Of a stretch of 64,000 nt of DNA, positions 18,470 to 27,664 are shown piece by piece. The DNA is from Bdellovibrionales bacterium GWA2_49_15 (GTDB lineage Bacteria > Bdellovibrionota > Bacteriovoracia > Bacteriovoracales > Bacteriovoracaceae), in contig MEPP01000028.1 in assembly GCA_001769855.1 (NCBI GenBank), positions 84,359-148,358 on the forward strand, given 5' to 3'. The notes beneath the pieces were generated by a model that was not told where the DNA came from, ran no database searches, and saw only the letters and a program-made list of their open reading frames with translations. Each line of letters begins with the position of its first letter. Within the stretch, counting starts at the first letter, position 1. The translations under genes and the position numbers were made by a program.

Positions 18470-19270
18470 TTAAAAAAGTTTAAGCACGTCGTGAATAACG
18501 GTAAAAACAATTTCCACGCTAATCAGTAAGATAATGATCCATTCCAGATAGTTGGAATATTTATAATTTTGCTCATCCGCCAGCATGGAAAATAACTCAT
18601 GAATCACCTCCAGCTTGCGATTTAAAACCTCGATTCGAGGATAGATATCCAGGTAGCGATTCATGGCCGTGTAGGTGGGCTCAAGCTCGGGGTACTCCCA
18701 AAAAAACTCCGGCGTATCCAGCAGACCATGCTGTAAATTAATATCACTCTTAACCAGATACAAACGGCCCCGCATCTTGGAAATCGCCGTTTTGGTCATC
18801 TGAATTTTTCCATCCTGGGCCAAGGCCTTGGGGATATGACGGGAGGATTCGACGGTACTGGCGGCGGAATCTTCAAACTGTGACAGCTTGGTTGACTGGG
18901 CGATGGCGTGGGAGAGGGCCAAAGTTTCCAGCTCCTCGACACCGGGAAGGGTGATGTGATCATTTTGGATTTTTAAACTCTCGCCCTTGCTGTAGGTAAA
19001 GCTATCCTTAAAATAATCCGCCTGCGGCCGATGGATGTAATTTTTTATCCGATCCAATAAATCTTCGTGAATGCGGCGATCTCCTCCCCAAAAAACAATG
19101 ACGCCGTAATCAAAAATATAGGTGGTGACTTCTTTGAAAAGCAGATGGTAGACATCGCGATAGCGGGTGACAGGATGAGTGCGACTTAAATCCTCCAGGA
19201 GATTGGGCATTTCAAATCTCGCCCCGACCCCATAAGCGATACATTCCGTGTCTTGAATTACTTCCGCCAC
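18470..19270 (-). CDS. RMD1/DUF155 family protein with a C-terminal membrane anchor
   Basis: The RMD1 family is known from eukaryotic mitochondria (yeast Rmd1) and scattered bacteria; its molecular role is not settled. The family pattern is complete: VIVFWGGD (~60), ALSHAIAQSTKL (~130), the RLYLVKSDINL and LLDTPEFFWE blocks (~190-205), IYPRIEVLNRKLEV (~225), and the closing YLEWIIILLI membrane helix (~240-262). The GTG start has AGAGGT upstream. It follows the YciO gene by 48 bases in the same direction and is likely the third gene of that operon. Confidence 0.85.
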   Translation of the reverse strand: MAEVIQDTECIAYGVGARFEMPNLLEDLSRTHPVTRYRDVYHLLFKEVTTYIFDYGVIVFWGGDRRIHEDLLDRIKNYIHRPQADYFKDSFTYSKGESLKIQNDHITLPGVEELETLALSHAIAQSTKLSQFEDSAASTVESSRHIPKALAQDGKIQMTKTAISKMRGRLYLVKSDINLQHGLLDTPEFFWEYPELEPTYTAMNRYLDIYPRIEVLNRKLEVIHELFSMLADEQNYKYSNYLEWIIILLISVEIVFTVIHDVLKLF

Positions 19271-19318
19271 TTGCCACCTCTTGGGCTATTTTGTCCTAGA
19301 AATCTATATCTGTCATGT

Positions 19319-19945
19319 TTAGAAAGGTACTGGACCGCTGCCGTAACGCAAGACTTGTGGTGCGCCGTCAACGCGCAAGTCAAGAATGGTGGATGGGCCG
19401 ACAAAAGTCGTCTCGCCCGGGTCAAGAACCATTGATACCAGAGGGCCGAGTTCTTCTTCGATCAGGAGACCGTAAATGATATCTTCCTCACTTACCCCTA
19501 ACATGGCGGGATGAATATTGGTGGAGAGAAGCGGGCCGGGATAAAATTTTGCCAGTGCCCTCAGCAAACCACAGTCAGGAATTCGCACTCCCACCTCGTG
19601 ATCGCGATGGGAGGCCTTGAGAGATTTGGACACCAACTTATTGGCCTCCAAAATAAAAGTATAGGGGCCGGGGATGAGCCGTTTCATCCAGCGAAAAGTC
19701 AAATCCGACAGGAGCGCCACCTCGCTGACACTTTTAATATCGCCACACAGAAGGGAAAAGTGATGATGAGGATTTTCGTGCTTGGCCTGATAGATTTTCC
19801 TCACCGCCTCAGCTTGAAAAACATCACAGACTAAAAGCCAATTGGTGTCGCTTGGAAAGGAGATAATCTTTCCCTGGGCCAGGAACTCTCCGGCACGCTT
19901 CAGGATGCGATCATCAGGATTTTGCGCGACAATATACTCAATCAT
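19319..19945 (-). CDS. yciO: Sua5/YciO/YrdC family protein, YciO type
   Basis: This family includes the enzymes that form threonylcarbamoyl-AMP for tRNA t6A. Landmarks are GKIISFPSDTNWLL (~30-43), the AKHENPHHHFSLLC ligand region, PGPYTFILEA (~113) and VGVRIPDC (~140). The shape and the PG-YTFIL block match YciO, a paralogue with poorly defined, weaker activity, better than TsaC/Sua5. Its ATG overlaps the end of the upstream oxidoreductase gene by 8 bases, so translation is coupled. Confidence 0.85.
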   Translation of the reverse strand: MIEYIVAQNPDDRILKRAGEFLAQGKIISFPSDTNWLLVCDVFQAEAVRKIYQAKHENPHHHFSLLCGDIKSVSEVALLSDLTFRWMKRLIPGPYTFILEANKLVSKSLKASHRDHEVGVRIPDCGLLRALAKFYPGPLLSTNIHPAMLGVSEEDIIYGLLIEEELGPLVSMVLDPGETTFVGPSTILDLRVDGAPQVLRYGSGPVPF

Positions 19946-21470
19946 TACGCAGCTTGCCCCAAATTTTTGGCTTGAGCCGGGCGGCGGACAGAACGCCTCC
20001 GATCATCGCCCCCACCACACCCAAGGTTCCCACATCACTGCCCGTGAGATAGAAATTTTTGTACGGGGTGGCGGGACGAAGGGACTTACAGGCGAAGCGT
20101 TCGGGGGTTGGCGAGATGCCGTAGATGGCCCCCTGGGGCGCACGACAGTAGTGCACGGTGCTCAGTGGAGTTGAAAATTCACAGTGAACCACGTGCTGCT
20201 TCAGCTTGGGCATCCACTTAAACAACTGTGCCAGCAGACGCTGTTCTAAATTTTTCTTAAAACGAAGGTACTCATCGCCGCGCTTTCCTTTGGCCGTCCC
20301 CTCCCACTGAGTGAAGGCCTGGTAGGGAACGAACGTCACCACCTCGGCGGTATGACCCCCCTCGTGCTTGGGGTCTTTTAAGGACGGAAAGGAAACATAT
20401 AAGATGGGTGCCAGGGAATTGGGATCGCTCACATCCCAGGCGGTTTTTTCCAGATCGTAGCTTTCATAGAACCATTGATTGGAGGCGCGCGCTCCGCCCT
20501 CGAGAATATTACCCTCGAGTCCCAGATACAGGGCCACATGGCAGGGGGACTGGGTCAGCTTCATGATCGACTGGGCCCATGATGATTGTTGAAATTCCGG
20601 GGGCAGGAGATTGGACACCGTGGCCTTGGCCCCGATGGCGCTGATCACGACAGGGGCATGGTAGAGCTGCCCATTTTGCAGCTCCACCCCGACGGCACGA
20701 TTATTTTCAAAGATCACCCGTTTAACCGGAGTTCGGGTGAGAACCTCCCCTCCGCCCTGCTGAATCGCTCGAACCAAGGCATCGCCAAAAACCTTGGAGC
20801 CGCCCACGGGATAAAAACCTCCATGCCAAAAATGGCGGGTGGTGACGGCATGAATATAAAAGGAGGAACGGGACGGTGGAGGCCCGTAGTACCCCCACTG
20901 GGCGGCCAAGATCGTTCTGAGCTGCCCATTTTGAATGGTTCGCTCGAGAACTTTTTGAGTGGTGGTCTGGGACCAACGTTTAAAACTATGGGCCAAAATG
21001 GGAGTCAGCAGCTTGCCCCAGACATGGGGCAAAAGTTGGGTAAAAAAATGTCCGTAGCCGCTCTTGGCGGCCTTATCAACTGCCTTCTTATAGGCCTTCA
21101 GCCCCTTTTCCTCATCGGGAAAACGCCGCACTAAATCAGCAAAATATTGGTCCCGATCGATGGGCAAATCAATCTTCACTCCGTCGGGAAAATGAAAGCT
21201 GTCGTACACCTTGTCATATTTATGCATCGCGATCTGCTTATCGGTCAGCCAATCCAAAATTCTTCGGGGAAAACGGCCCTCATCCATCTCACCTAAGCAA
21301 TGAACTCCCACATCCCAAATATAATTTTTGCGTTTGAAAGTGTGAGTCATTCCTCCGGGAACATAATGCTGCTCCAGCGCCAGAACCCTCTGCCCCATTC
21401 GCGCCAGGGCCGCGCCACAGGATAAACCTCCCATCCCAGTACCGATCACGATGACATCAATACCTTCCAT
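19938..21470 (-). CDS. FAD/NAD(P)-dependent oxidoreductase, carotenoid isomerase/retinol saturase-like
   Basis: An N-terminal dinucleotide fold (VIVIGTGMGGLSCGAALA, ~6-23, with ALEQHYVPGG) and the C-terminal FAD signature YLTGSDVGTLGVVGAMIGG (~475-495) place it in the CrtI-like phytoene desaturase/CrtISO/retinol saturase superfamily; the GMTHTFKRKNYIWDVGVH segment fits the saturase/isomerase group. Length (510) is normal. No other carotenoid gene is nearby, so the substrate may be another polyene or lipid. GGAG precedes the ATG. It is the first gene of the run with yciO and RMD1. Confidence 0.83.
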   Translation of the reverse strand: MEGIDVIVIGTGMGGLSCGAALARMGQRVLALEQHYVPGGMTHTFKRKNYIWDVGVHCLGEMDEGRFPRRILDWLTDKQIAMHKYDKVYDSFHFPDGVKIDLPIDRDQYFADLVRRFPDEEKGLKAYKKAVDKAAKSGYGHFFTQLLPHVWGKLLTPILAHSFKRWSQTTTQKVLERTIQNGQLRTILAAQWGYYGPPPSRSSFYIHAVTTRHFWHGGFYPVGGSKVFGDALVRAIQQGGGEVLTRTPVKRVIFENNRAVGVELQNGQLYHAPVVISAIGAKATVSNLLPPEFQQSSWAQSIMKLTQSPCHVALYLGLEGNILEGGARASNQWFYESYDLEKTAWDVSDPNSLAPILYVSFPSLKDPKHEGGHTAEVVTFVPYQAFTQWEGTAKGKRGDEYLRFKKNLEQRLLAQLFKWMPKLKQHVVHCEFSTPLSTVHYCRAPQGAIYGISPTPERFACKSLRPATPYKNFYLTGSDVGTLGVVGAMIGGVLSAARLKPKIWGKLRND

Positions 21471-21571
21471 AGCTTCTCCACACCATTCTGTAATATTTAC
21501 ATAATCAGGCCAGAGTATTTTCCTTTAAAATTTCACAGTTGGAAATTTAAAAAGAGGCCGTCTCGAAGGTG

Positions 21572-21600
21572 TTTCACAAAAGAGCTAAAGATGTTATAGT
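21572..21600 (+). promoter_or_regulatory. Extended -10 promoter of the small secreted protein gene
   Basis: TTTCAC (21572-21577), a 17-base spacer and TGT-TATAGT (-10 at 21595-21600). The start codon is 31 bases on, after a strong ribosome-binding site, so this transcript has a normal leader. Confidence 0.55.
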
Positions 21601-21631
21601 ACGTCAAAGTGATATTAAGGAGGCCCCTGTG

Positions 21632-21886
21632 ATGATCCAGATTCGAAAGTCTCTTTGCCTATTTTTAGCGCTCATGTCTTTGAATGGCATCGTCACTTCC
21701 CTGGCCTACGCCCAGAACTCCGACGTAACTCCCCCTCCGGCATCCTTTGAAGATGATCAGCAAGATCATGCCGACGACCAGTTAAGCATGAGTGAGGAAA
21801 CACTTCCCGTGCAGCCGTCCCCCTATACTATCGATGAAGACCCCAGCATCCAGGCCGAGCCGATCGATGACGACGGTGATTTTTAA
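21632..21886 (+). CDS. Small secreted acidic protein
   Basis: AAGGAGG (21617-21623) lies 8 bases before the ATG at 21632 and 5 before a GTG at 21629; either start gives the same signal peptide (LFLALMSLNGIVTSLAYAQ). The mature product is only ~58 residues, extremely acidic (clusters such as DDQQDHADDQ and ending DDDGDF) and lacks cysteine. It may bind cations or be an extended periplasmic peptide. No family recognised. It converges on potD. Confidence 0.72.
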   Translation: MIQIRKSLCLFLALMSLNGIVTSLAYAQNSDVTPPPASFEDDQQDHADDQLSMSEETLPVQPSPYTIDEDPSIQAEPIDDDGDF

Positions 21887-21897
21887 GCGATACCTGC

Positions 21898-22941
21898 CTA
21901 TTCCACTTTGATCTTTGTCCATAATTTGTCGTACAGACCTGTGGCCTCGCCCAGGTCAATGATGCTCTCAAAGCGCGCCAGCTGTTCATTGCTTGGAAAA
22001 AGCGAGCGATTATTCTGAATCTCGGCGGGCAATTCCTGGCGGGTTGTTTTTAACACCGGTCCGCCCAGCACCGTTTTTACAAAGGAAACATTGGCCTTCA
22101 AGCTCAGGAGAAAATTGATGAGTTGGTGGGCCCCTTCACGATTCTGATGGCCTTTGAGAATGACCAGATTATCGAGAGCGCGTGTCCCCCCATCCTCGGG
22201 CAAAATATACTCGATTACCCCACCGGAAGTTCGCGCGGCCTGAAGGGCGTCAGAGGAATAGGAATGGGCCACCGCCACCTCTTTCTTAAGCAAGGCCTCG
22301 ACCGTATCCGAGCGAAACATTTTCACTCTTGGCTTTACCTCCACCAGCGTGGCCTCGGCCAGCTTGAGCTCCGAGGGCGTGGTGGTATTGACACTGAAGC
22401 CATGCATTTTGAGGGCCGCGGCCGTGACTTCGCGGACATCATCGAGAAAAGAGAGCTTGCCCTTCAAGGCAGGATTTAAAAAAACATCCTTCCAGCTCTT
22501 AATCACACCCTTGTAGAGATCGCGATTGACCGCAATCCCGGCCGTGGACCAGGCGTAGGGCAGAGAGTACTTGTTACCGGGATCGAAGCTCTGCTTTAAG
22601 AATTCCTGATTGACCAGTTCCTTATTGGGAATCAGGGCCAGATCCATCTCGCTTAAAAGATTCAGCTTCTGCATCACCTCCACCATATAATCAGACGGAA
22701 TGGCGACATCGATGCCGCTGGCACCGGCCTGAATTTTGGCCAGGAGTTCCTCGTTGGAAGAGTAGATGGAAAGATTCACCTTGATTCCCGTTTGCGCTTC
22801 AAATTCCTTGAGCAGCTCCTGGTCCACATAATTTGACCAGGTGGAGAGATTGACAACTTTCGAGGCCGGCATCTCCTGCTTCATGCAGGCCGTGAATACG
22901 ATAAAAAGACCGACGCTTAAAAGAATTCGAAATATCGACAT
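21898..22941 (-). CDS. potD: Polyamine ABC transporter substrate-binding lipoprotein
   Basis: The product captures spermidine or putrescine in the periplasm and delivers it to PotABC. A lipobox (FTAC, Cys19) anchors it. The PotD/PotF pattern is clear: LSTWSNYVDQELLKEFEAQTG (~33), IDVAIPSDYMVEVM (~82), YAWSTAGIAVN (~123) and the C-terminal SIIDLGEATGLYDKLWTKI. Length (347) is normal. GGGAG precedes the ATG. It is divergent from potA with only 29 bases between the start codons, whereas potD usually follows potC; the two promoters must overlap. Confidence 0.92.
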   Translation of the reverse strand: MSIFRILLSVGLFIVFTACMKQEMPASKVVNLSTWSNYVDQELLKEFEAQTGIKVNLSIYSSNEELLAKIQAGASGIDVAIPSDYMVEVMQKLNLLSEMDLALIPNKELVNQEFLKQSFDPGNKYSLPYAWSTAGIAVNRDLYKGVIKSWKDVFLNPALKGKLSFLDDVREVTAAALKMHGFSVNTTTPSELKLAEATLVEVKPRVKMFRSDTVEALLKKEVAVAHSYSSDALQAARTSGGVIEYILPEDGGTRALDNLVILKGHQNREGAHQLINFLLSLKANVSFVKTVLGGPVLKTTRQELPAEIQNNRSLFPSNEQLARFESIIDLGEATGLYDKLWTKIKVE

Positions 22942-22976
22942 TGAAAGTCTCCCTTGCTAACATTTTCTGAATGTTA
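22935..22976 (+). promoter_or_regulatory. potA promoter with a palindrome over the -10 and start codon
   Basis: TCGACA (22935-22940), a 17-base spacer and TGC-TAACAT (-10 at 22958-22963) end 7 bases before the potA ATG, with no ribosome-binding site. A perfect 7-bp inverted repeat, TAACATT-N5-AATGTTA (22958-22976), covers the -10 and the ATG. It could be a repressor operator or, in RNA read from upstream, a hairpin hiding the start. Confidence 0.6.
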
Positions 22977-24065
22977 AACATTGTAGATATCGGCAAAAAA
23001 TACGACAGTCAAATCGTTCTTCACGGTATTGACCTAAAAATTCAAGAAGGTGAATTTTTTGGTCTCTTAGGCCAGAGCGGGTGTGGAAAAAGCACCTTGC
23101 TTAGAATAATCGCCGGCCTTGAGTCGCCTTCCAAGGGGGCAATCTTTTTAGATAACACCCGGATCGACACCCTTCGCCCCCAGGATCGGCCGTTTAATAT
23201 GGTTTTTCAGCGTTATGCCCTTTTTCCCCATCTCTCGGTGTTTGCCAACGTGGCGTTCGGGCCGAGTCTCCACCGAATCGACAAGTCCTCGCTGGCCGCG
23301 CGGACGGAAGAGGCGCTTAAGCTTGTGGGCCTCTGGGATTATCGGGATCGACTTCCCGAAACCTTATCAGGCGGCCAACAGCAGCGGGTGGCCCTGGCCC
23401 GGGCGGTGATCAATCGGCCTAAAATGTTGCTCCTCGATGAGCCCCTTTCGGCCCTGGATAAAAAAATGCGGGAGAGCATGCGGGAAGAGCTGCGAAACCT
23501 TCAGCGCAAGGTGGGGATTACTTTTATTTTTGTCACCCACGATCAGGAGGAGGCCCTGGCACTCTCGGACCGAGTGGCGGTCATGAATCATGGTCGACTG
23601 GAACAGGTGAGTGCCCCGGAAGAGCTCTATCATAATCCTGAAACTCTCTTTGTCGCCCAGTTTGTGGGGGACTCGGCCCCGCTTACCGGCGCCACCTGTT
23701 CCATTGCCGGCAGAAAAAATGAGGTGGCCATGACTCTGGCACAAAACAATATCATCAGGGGCATAGGCAAGATTCAAGAACGGCAGCAGGGAATCGCCAT
23801 TATTCGGCCCGAAAAGGTGCGTCTTACCCAGCTAAATTTGGAGGGGCCGATCAATCCCGAGGAGAATACAATCTCGGGAAAAATTCAATCCACCACCTTC
23901 AGAGGAAGTCAGACCGAGGTTCAGGTTGAGGTGGCACCAGGACAGTCCATAAAAGTTTTCATTCAAGATCAAAAAAATGCCCGGCCCATGAGCTTAGGCG
24001 AGCTGGTCCAGCTTAGCTTCTCCGTCCAGGATACCTTTATCTTTCCCCCAGGCCTCACCACGTGA
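22971..24065 (+). CDS. potA: Polyamine ABC transporter ATP-binding protein
   Basis: The product is the ATPase that powers polyamine import at the inner face of the membrane. Walker A GQSGCGKST (34-42), Q-loop, signature LSGGQQQR (132-139), Walker B MLLLDEP (152-158) and the switch histidine (THDQEE) are all intact; a TOBE-like domain occupies ~240-364. The order and identity fit PotA (364 residues). It overlaps potB by 4 bases. The start appears leaderless. Confidence 0.93.
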   Translation: MLNIVDIGKKYDSQIVLHGIDLKIQEGEFFGLLGQSGCGKSTLLRIIAGLESPSKGAIFLDNTRIDTLRPQDRPFNMVFQRYALFPHLSVFANVAFGPSLHRIDKSSLAARTEEALKLVGLWDYRDRLPETLSGGQQQRVALARAVINRPKMLLLDEPLSALDKKMRESMREELRNLQRKVGITFIFVTHDQEEALALSDRVAVMNHGRLEQVSAPEELYHNPETLFVAQFVGDSAPLTGATCSIAGRKNEVAMTLAQNNIIRGIGKIQERQQGIAIIRPEKVRLTQLNLEGPINPEENTISGKIQSTTFRGSQTEVQVEVAPGQSIKVFIQDQKNARPMSLGELVQLSFSVQDTFIFPPGLTT

Positions 24066-24919
24066 GCGGCAGGCCTCAACTCCGCATGCGTGAGATGAGC
24101 ATTCTTGGCCTACCGGCGCTGGCCTGGTTTGTCTTCTTTCTACTCGCCCCTATCCTGATTGTGATTCTTCTGAGCTTCCTTAAACGCGGGACCTACGGCG
24201 GCCTTGAGTGGACCTTTCAACTCTCCAACTATCCTCGTATTTTTGAGGCCGTTTATTTTAAAATTTTCTTCGAGAGTTTCAAGCTGTCGCTGATCACCGC
24301 GGGAATGTGTTTCGCCTTGGGGTATCCCATGGCGTGGGCCATGGCCACGGCCCAAAGGTCAACCCGCTCACTATTAATCCTAACCATGGCCATTCCCTTT
24401 CTCACAAATCTGATCATTCGCGTCTATGCCCTGAGAATTTTTTTAGGCATGGATGGCCCGGTCCAAACCGTGCTGCAGTTTTTGGGGGTGGAGTTTGATC
24501 CTTTTTTATTCTCACAAAACAAAACCCTGGTTCTCTATGGCATGGTGACCACCTATCTTCCCTTCATGGTTTTTCCCCTCCATGCCGCCCTGGAAAAATT
24601 TGACTTCACGCTGGTGGAAGCGGCCAAGGATCTGGGGGCCTCAGAGTGGCAGGTGCTAACCCGGGTTATTCTCCCCAATACCCGCCTTGCCATTGCCAAC
24701 GGGATCACCTTGGTTTTTGTGCCCTGCTTAGGTGAGTTTGTCATTCCCGATCTGCTGGGAGGAGCGAAAAGCATGCTCATTGGCAATCTCATCACCGAGC
24801 AATTTTTGAAAACCCGCGACTGGCCGTTTGGAGCGGCCCTGTCAACTCTTCTCATTCTTCTTCTCGTCCTCATCCCCTTCACCATCCGTCGCACCATTGT
24901 CGGGCGGAGGCGGGGATGA
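24062..24919 (+). CDS. potB: Polyamine ABC transporter permease PotB
   Basis: The product is an inner-membrane permease with six predicted segments. The EAA loop that contacts PotA reads EAAKDLGASEWQVLTRVILP (~185-204), as in PotB. GTG at 24062 overlaps the potA stop (GTGA); an ATG at 24086 is an alternative. It overlaps potC by 4 bases. Confidence 0.92.
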   Translation: MSGRPQLRMREMSILGLPALAWFVFFLLAPILIVILLSFLKRGTYGGLEWTFQLSNYPRIFEAVYFKIFFESFKLSLITAGMCFALGYPMAWAMATAQRSTRSLLILTMAIPFLTNLIIRVYALRIFLGMDGPVQTVLQFLGVEFDPFLFSQNKTLVLYGMVTTYLPFMVFPLHAALEKFDFTLVEAAKDLGASEWQVLTRVILPNTRLAIANGITLVFVPCLGEFVIPDLLGGAKSMLIGNLITEQFLKTRDWPFGAALSTLLILLLVLIPFTIRRTIVGRRRG

Positions 24920-25710
24920 AAGAGCGTTCTAGGCCCCGGCCGCCCCTGATTGTTTTTTTCATCAGTGCCATGGTGCTCATCCTGCTCTATCTCCCGCTCC
25001 TGGTTGTCTGGGTGAATTCTCTTTTGGAAAACGTCGACGCCCGCTGGATTTTGAGCTTGCGCTGGTATCGGGAGGTTTTTTCCGATAGCGAGCTGATGGC
25101 GGCCATGGAACGCAGTTTGCTTGTGGGACTCAGTGCCAGCTTTTTTGCCACCATTCTCGGTACCGGCGCCGCCATCGCCGTTTCCAAAGAGTATAATCGC
25201 TTTCGTCTGCGCCACGGACTGGAAATCATGTCATTTATCTCACTGATTATTCCCGAGCTGGTTTTTGCTCTTTCTCTTCTCATGTGGTTTTTCATTTTAA
25301 AAATTCCCCTCGGTCTGGGGACGGTGATCACCGCCCATACCACCTTCTGTCTTTCCTTCGTCATGCTGACCGTGGGAGCGCGAGTGAGTGCCCTCGATCC
25401 CGCCCTTGAGGATGCGGCACGCGATCTCGGGGCCTCCGAATTTCGCATCTTATTCAAAGTCACTTTGCCCCTACTTCTACCGGCCATTGTCGCCGCCTTC
25501 GTCCTGTGCTTTCTGCTCTCCTTCGATGATTTTTTAATTACTTTTTATACCAATGGAGTGGGAAGTGACACCCTTCCCATGAGGCTGTACGGGGCGATAA
25601 AAATGGGGATTACACCCAAGCTCAGTGCCATGTCCACCATCATGTTCTTATTTACGGTGGGCCCGATTCTTTTGATCTTCAAGGGGCGGGCGCTACGGGA
25701 CCTGGTGTAG
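24916..25710 (+). CDS. potC: Polyamine ABC transporter permease PotC
   Basis: The product is the second permease, with six hydrophobic segments and the EAA-type loop DAARDLGASEFRILFKVTLP (~165-184). SFDDFLITFYTNGVGS is the PotC-like late-segment motif. Length (264) is normal. ATGA overlap with potB indicates coupled translation. It ends the operon and meets the receiver gene tail to tail 2 bases on. Confidence 0.92.
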   Translation: MKERSRPRPPLIVFFISAMVLILLYLPLLVVWVNSLLENVDARWILSLRWYREVFSDSELMAAMERSLLVGLSASFFATILGTGAAIAVSKEYNRFRLRHGLEIMSFISLIIPELVFALSLLMWFFILKIPLGLGTVITAHTTFCLSFVMLTVGARVSALDPALEDAARDLGASEFRILFKVTLPLLLPAIVAAFVLCFLLSFDDFLITFYTNGVGSDTLPMRLYGAIKMGITPKLSAMSTIMFLFTVGPILLIFKGRALRDLV

Positions 25711-25712
25711 GA

Positions 25713-26117
25713 TTACAAAATCTCGTCTTTCAGGACTTCCCCGATCTTATTTAAAAGTTGGGTCCGGCTGAACGGCTTCACCAGAATATGTCGTCCCCCT
25801 TCGTTCATGGCGACGATCACATCTTCTTTGGTCAGGCATCCGGAGATGAGGATGTACTTCATGAGTCTGTTTTTGGGAGTCTTGCTTAAGGTTCCGATTA
25901 AATCAATGCCGCTTTTTCCCGGCATCTTGTGATCCACAATTACAATATCAAACGTCTGATTTTGCAATTTCTGAATCGCCTGAACTGCATTCTGGGCCGC
26001 CACCAGCGTTTTGAATCGGCCGGTGGCGCTGAGAAAAAGACAGATTAAATCGCAAATTTTTTGCTCATCATCCACCACCAGGGCGGAGTATTGTTCTTTT
26101 TTTAAAGCTTGAATCAT
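25713..26117 (-). CDS. Single-domain response regulator
   Basis: The product is a stand-alone receiver with no output domain, likely a phosphate shuttle or allosteric partner of the kinase next to it. Asp16-Asp17 form the acidic pocket, Asp62 (IVIVDHKMPGKSG) is the phosphorylation site, and LVKPF (~117) supplies the conserved lysine. It is the last gene of a four-gene operon and overlaps the hybrid kinase by 4 bases. Confidence 0.9.
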   Translation of the reverse strand: MIQALKKEQYSALVVDDEQKICDLICLFLSATGRFKTLVAAQNAVQAIQKLQNQTFDIVIVDHKMPGKSGIDLIGTLSKTPKNRLMKYILISGCLTKEDVIVAMNEGGRHILVKPFSRTQLLNKIGEVLKDEIL

Positions 26118-27661
26118 ACCACCTTCGCCTTGAGCGCTTTTCTGATGATGTCCTTCAACTCTTGGGCCTTAAATGGTTTCTGGACGAGCGCTCTCACATG
26201 GGCGAGCTTTAACTTTTCGTAATCCTCTTCCGAAAACTTCCCGCCGGTCATGAAAATAAATTTCGGGGCATCGGTGACCTTTTCAAATTCAGAGGCCAAA
26301 TCAAAGCCGCCCCGTTGGGGCATATTCAGATCGGCAATCACCACGTCAACGCCAAATTTATGAATGATCCGGAGGGCGTCTTCAACCTTGGTGGACCCGA
26401 TGAAAACAAACTCCGGCTCCTCGGCCAAGATGTGGTTAATCACATTGAGAACTTGCGGCTCATCATCAAGCGCCAGCACTTTTATTCCGGGATGATCCGC
26501 CAGACCCGACAGGTAACGCTCATTGTGGGTATAAGAGGAAACTTCAACACCGGGAAGGACCACCTGAAAGCAGGTGGTGCCATTTTTTTGCTGTTCCAGG
26601 GTAATTTTCCCACTGTGGGCAAGAATGATCTTTTGACAGATGGACAGTCCTAAACCGGTCCCCTCACCGATCGTTTTGGTGGTGAAAAATGGGCGGAAGA
26701 CTTCTGACCTAAGATGCTCAGGAATCCCCGAACCATTATCCATGACTTTTAAAATTATGGCCCCGTCATTTTCATCTTTCGAAAGATGAATGGTGAGATG
26801 GCGATCATGGGAGCTTTTTTTCTCACATAAGGCATCAAAGGCATTTTTGGCCAAATTCAAAACCACCTGCCGGACTTTGACAGGATTAACAAAGGCCACC
26901 ACCTCGTCTTTGGTAAAATCAAAAGATAATTCAATGTTATTTTCCTTGAGCACCAGCTTTAGGAGCTGGAGGACGTCCATGACAAGAATCTTGAGATCGA
27001 CATATTCTTTTTTATCTTCATTTTTGTGAAGATAGCTCTTCATATTCAAGATAATCTCGTTAATCCCGTGCAGAGACTCAAAGGCATTGTCGATGCATGT
27101 TTTTAAAAGCTCCTTGCCTTCAAAAGCGGCACAGGACTCCAGAAGTCCCTTGGCAACCTCCACGTTCCCGCTGGCAATGGTCAGGGGATTGGCGATCTCA
27201 TGGGAAATGGAAGCGGTCATCTCGCCCAAGGTCGCCAGCTTATCCGCCTGAATAATCTGGGCATGGCCCTCTTCAATCTCTTTCATCTGGGTTTTGTATT
27301 TTTCAAATAAATGTTTTTCCACCGTGATGTCGCGGAAAAACAAAAAAAGCTCCTGGGGGTTATCAGCGGAGGGGACGATTTTTAAAACGAAAAACAACTT
27401 CTGGGTGGGGATTTTAAAAAGGGAGAACGCTATTTCGGCGGAAATTTTTATTTCATTTTCCCGGCGGGCCTCCTCAATCAGGTCCAGGGGCCAGGTTGTT
27501 TTTTCAACAAATATCTCTTCCGGGGTGAGACCTGACTTTAAAATCCGGGGAGGGGTTTGAAAATACACCGGCGCGGAATAATTAAAATAAATTATCTCAT
27601 CTTTTGCATTGATGAGCAGTACCGCTTCATGTAACTGATCATAGGCCTTAATATCAAGCAT
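26114..27661 (-). CDS. Hybrid histidine kinase: PAS, HisKA, HATPase, receiver
   Basis: The product is a soluble hybrid sensor kinase. A PAS domain (~1-115) leads into a coiled stretch and the HisKA box ATLGEMTASISHEIANPLT (His154). ATPase motifs follow: NLAKNAFDAL (N box), DNGSGIPEHL (G1) and GTGLGLSICQKI (G2). A C-terminal receiver (~393-515) has DDEPQ, Asp444 (IADLNMPQRGG) and VQKPF. There is no membrane segment, so it senses a cytoplasmic signal. It lies 3 bases after the STAS gene and overlaps the single receiver, suggesting one pathway. Confidence 0.92.
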   Translation of the reverse strand: MLDIKAYDQLHEAVLLINAKDEIIYFNYSAPVYFQTPPRILKSGLTPEEIFVEKTTWPLDLIEEARRENEIKISAEIAFSLFKIPTQKLFFVLKIVPSADNPQELFLFFRDITVEKHLFEKYKTQMKEIEEGHAQIIQADKLATLGEMTASISHEIANPLTIASGNVEVAKGLLESCAAFEGKELLKTCIDNAFESLHGINEIILNMKSYLHKNEDKKEYVDLKILVMDVLQLLKLVLKENNIELSFDFTKDEVVAFVNPVKVRQVVLNLAKNAFDALCEKKSSHDRHLTIHLSKDENDGAIILKVMDNGSGIPEHLRSEVFRPFFTTKTIGEGTGLGLSICQKIILAHSGKITLEQQKNGTTCFQVVLPGVEVSSYTHNERYLSGLADHPGIKVLALDDEPQVLNVINHILAEEPEFVFIGSTKVEDALRIIHKFGVDVVIADLNMPQRGGFDLASEFEKVTDAPKFIFMTGGKFSEEDYEKLKLAHVRALVQKPFKAQELKDIIRKALKAKVV

Positions 27662-27664
27662 GAA

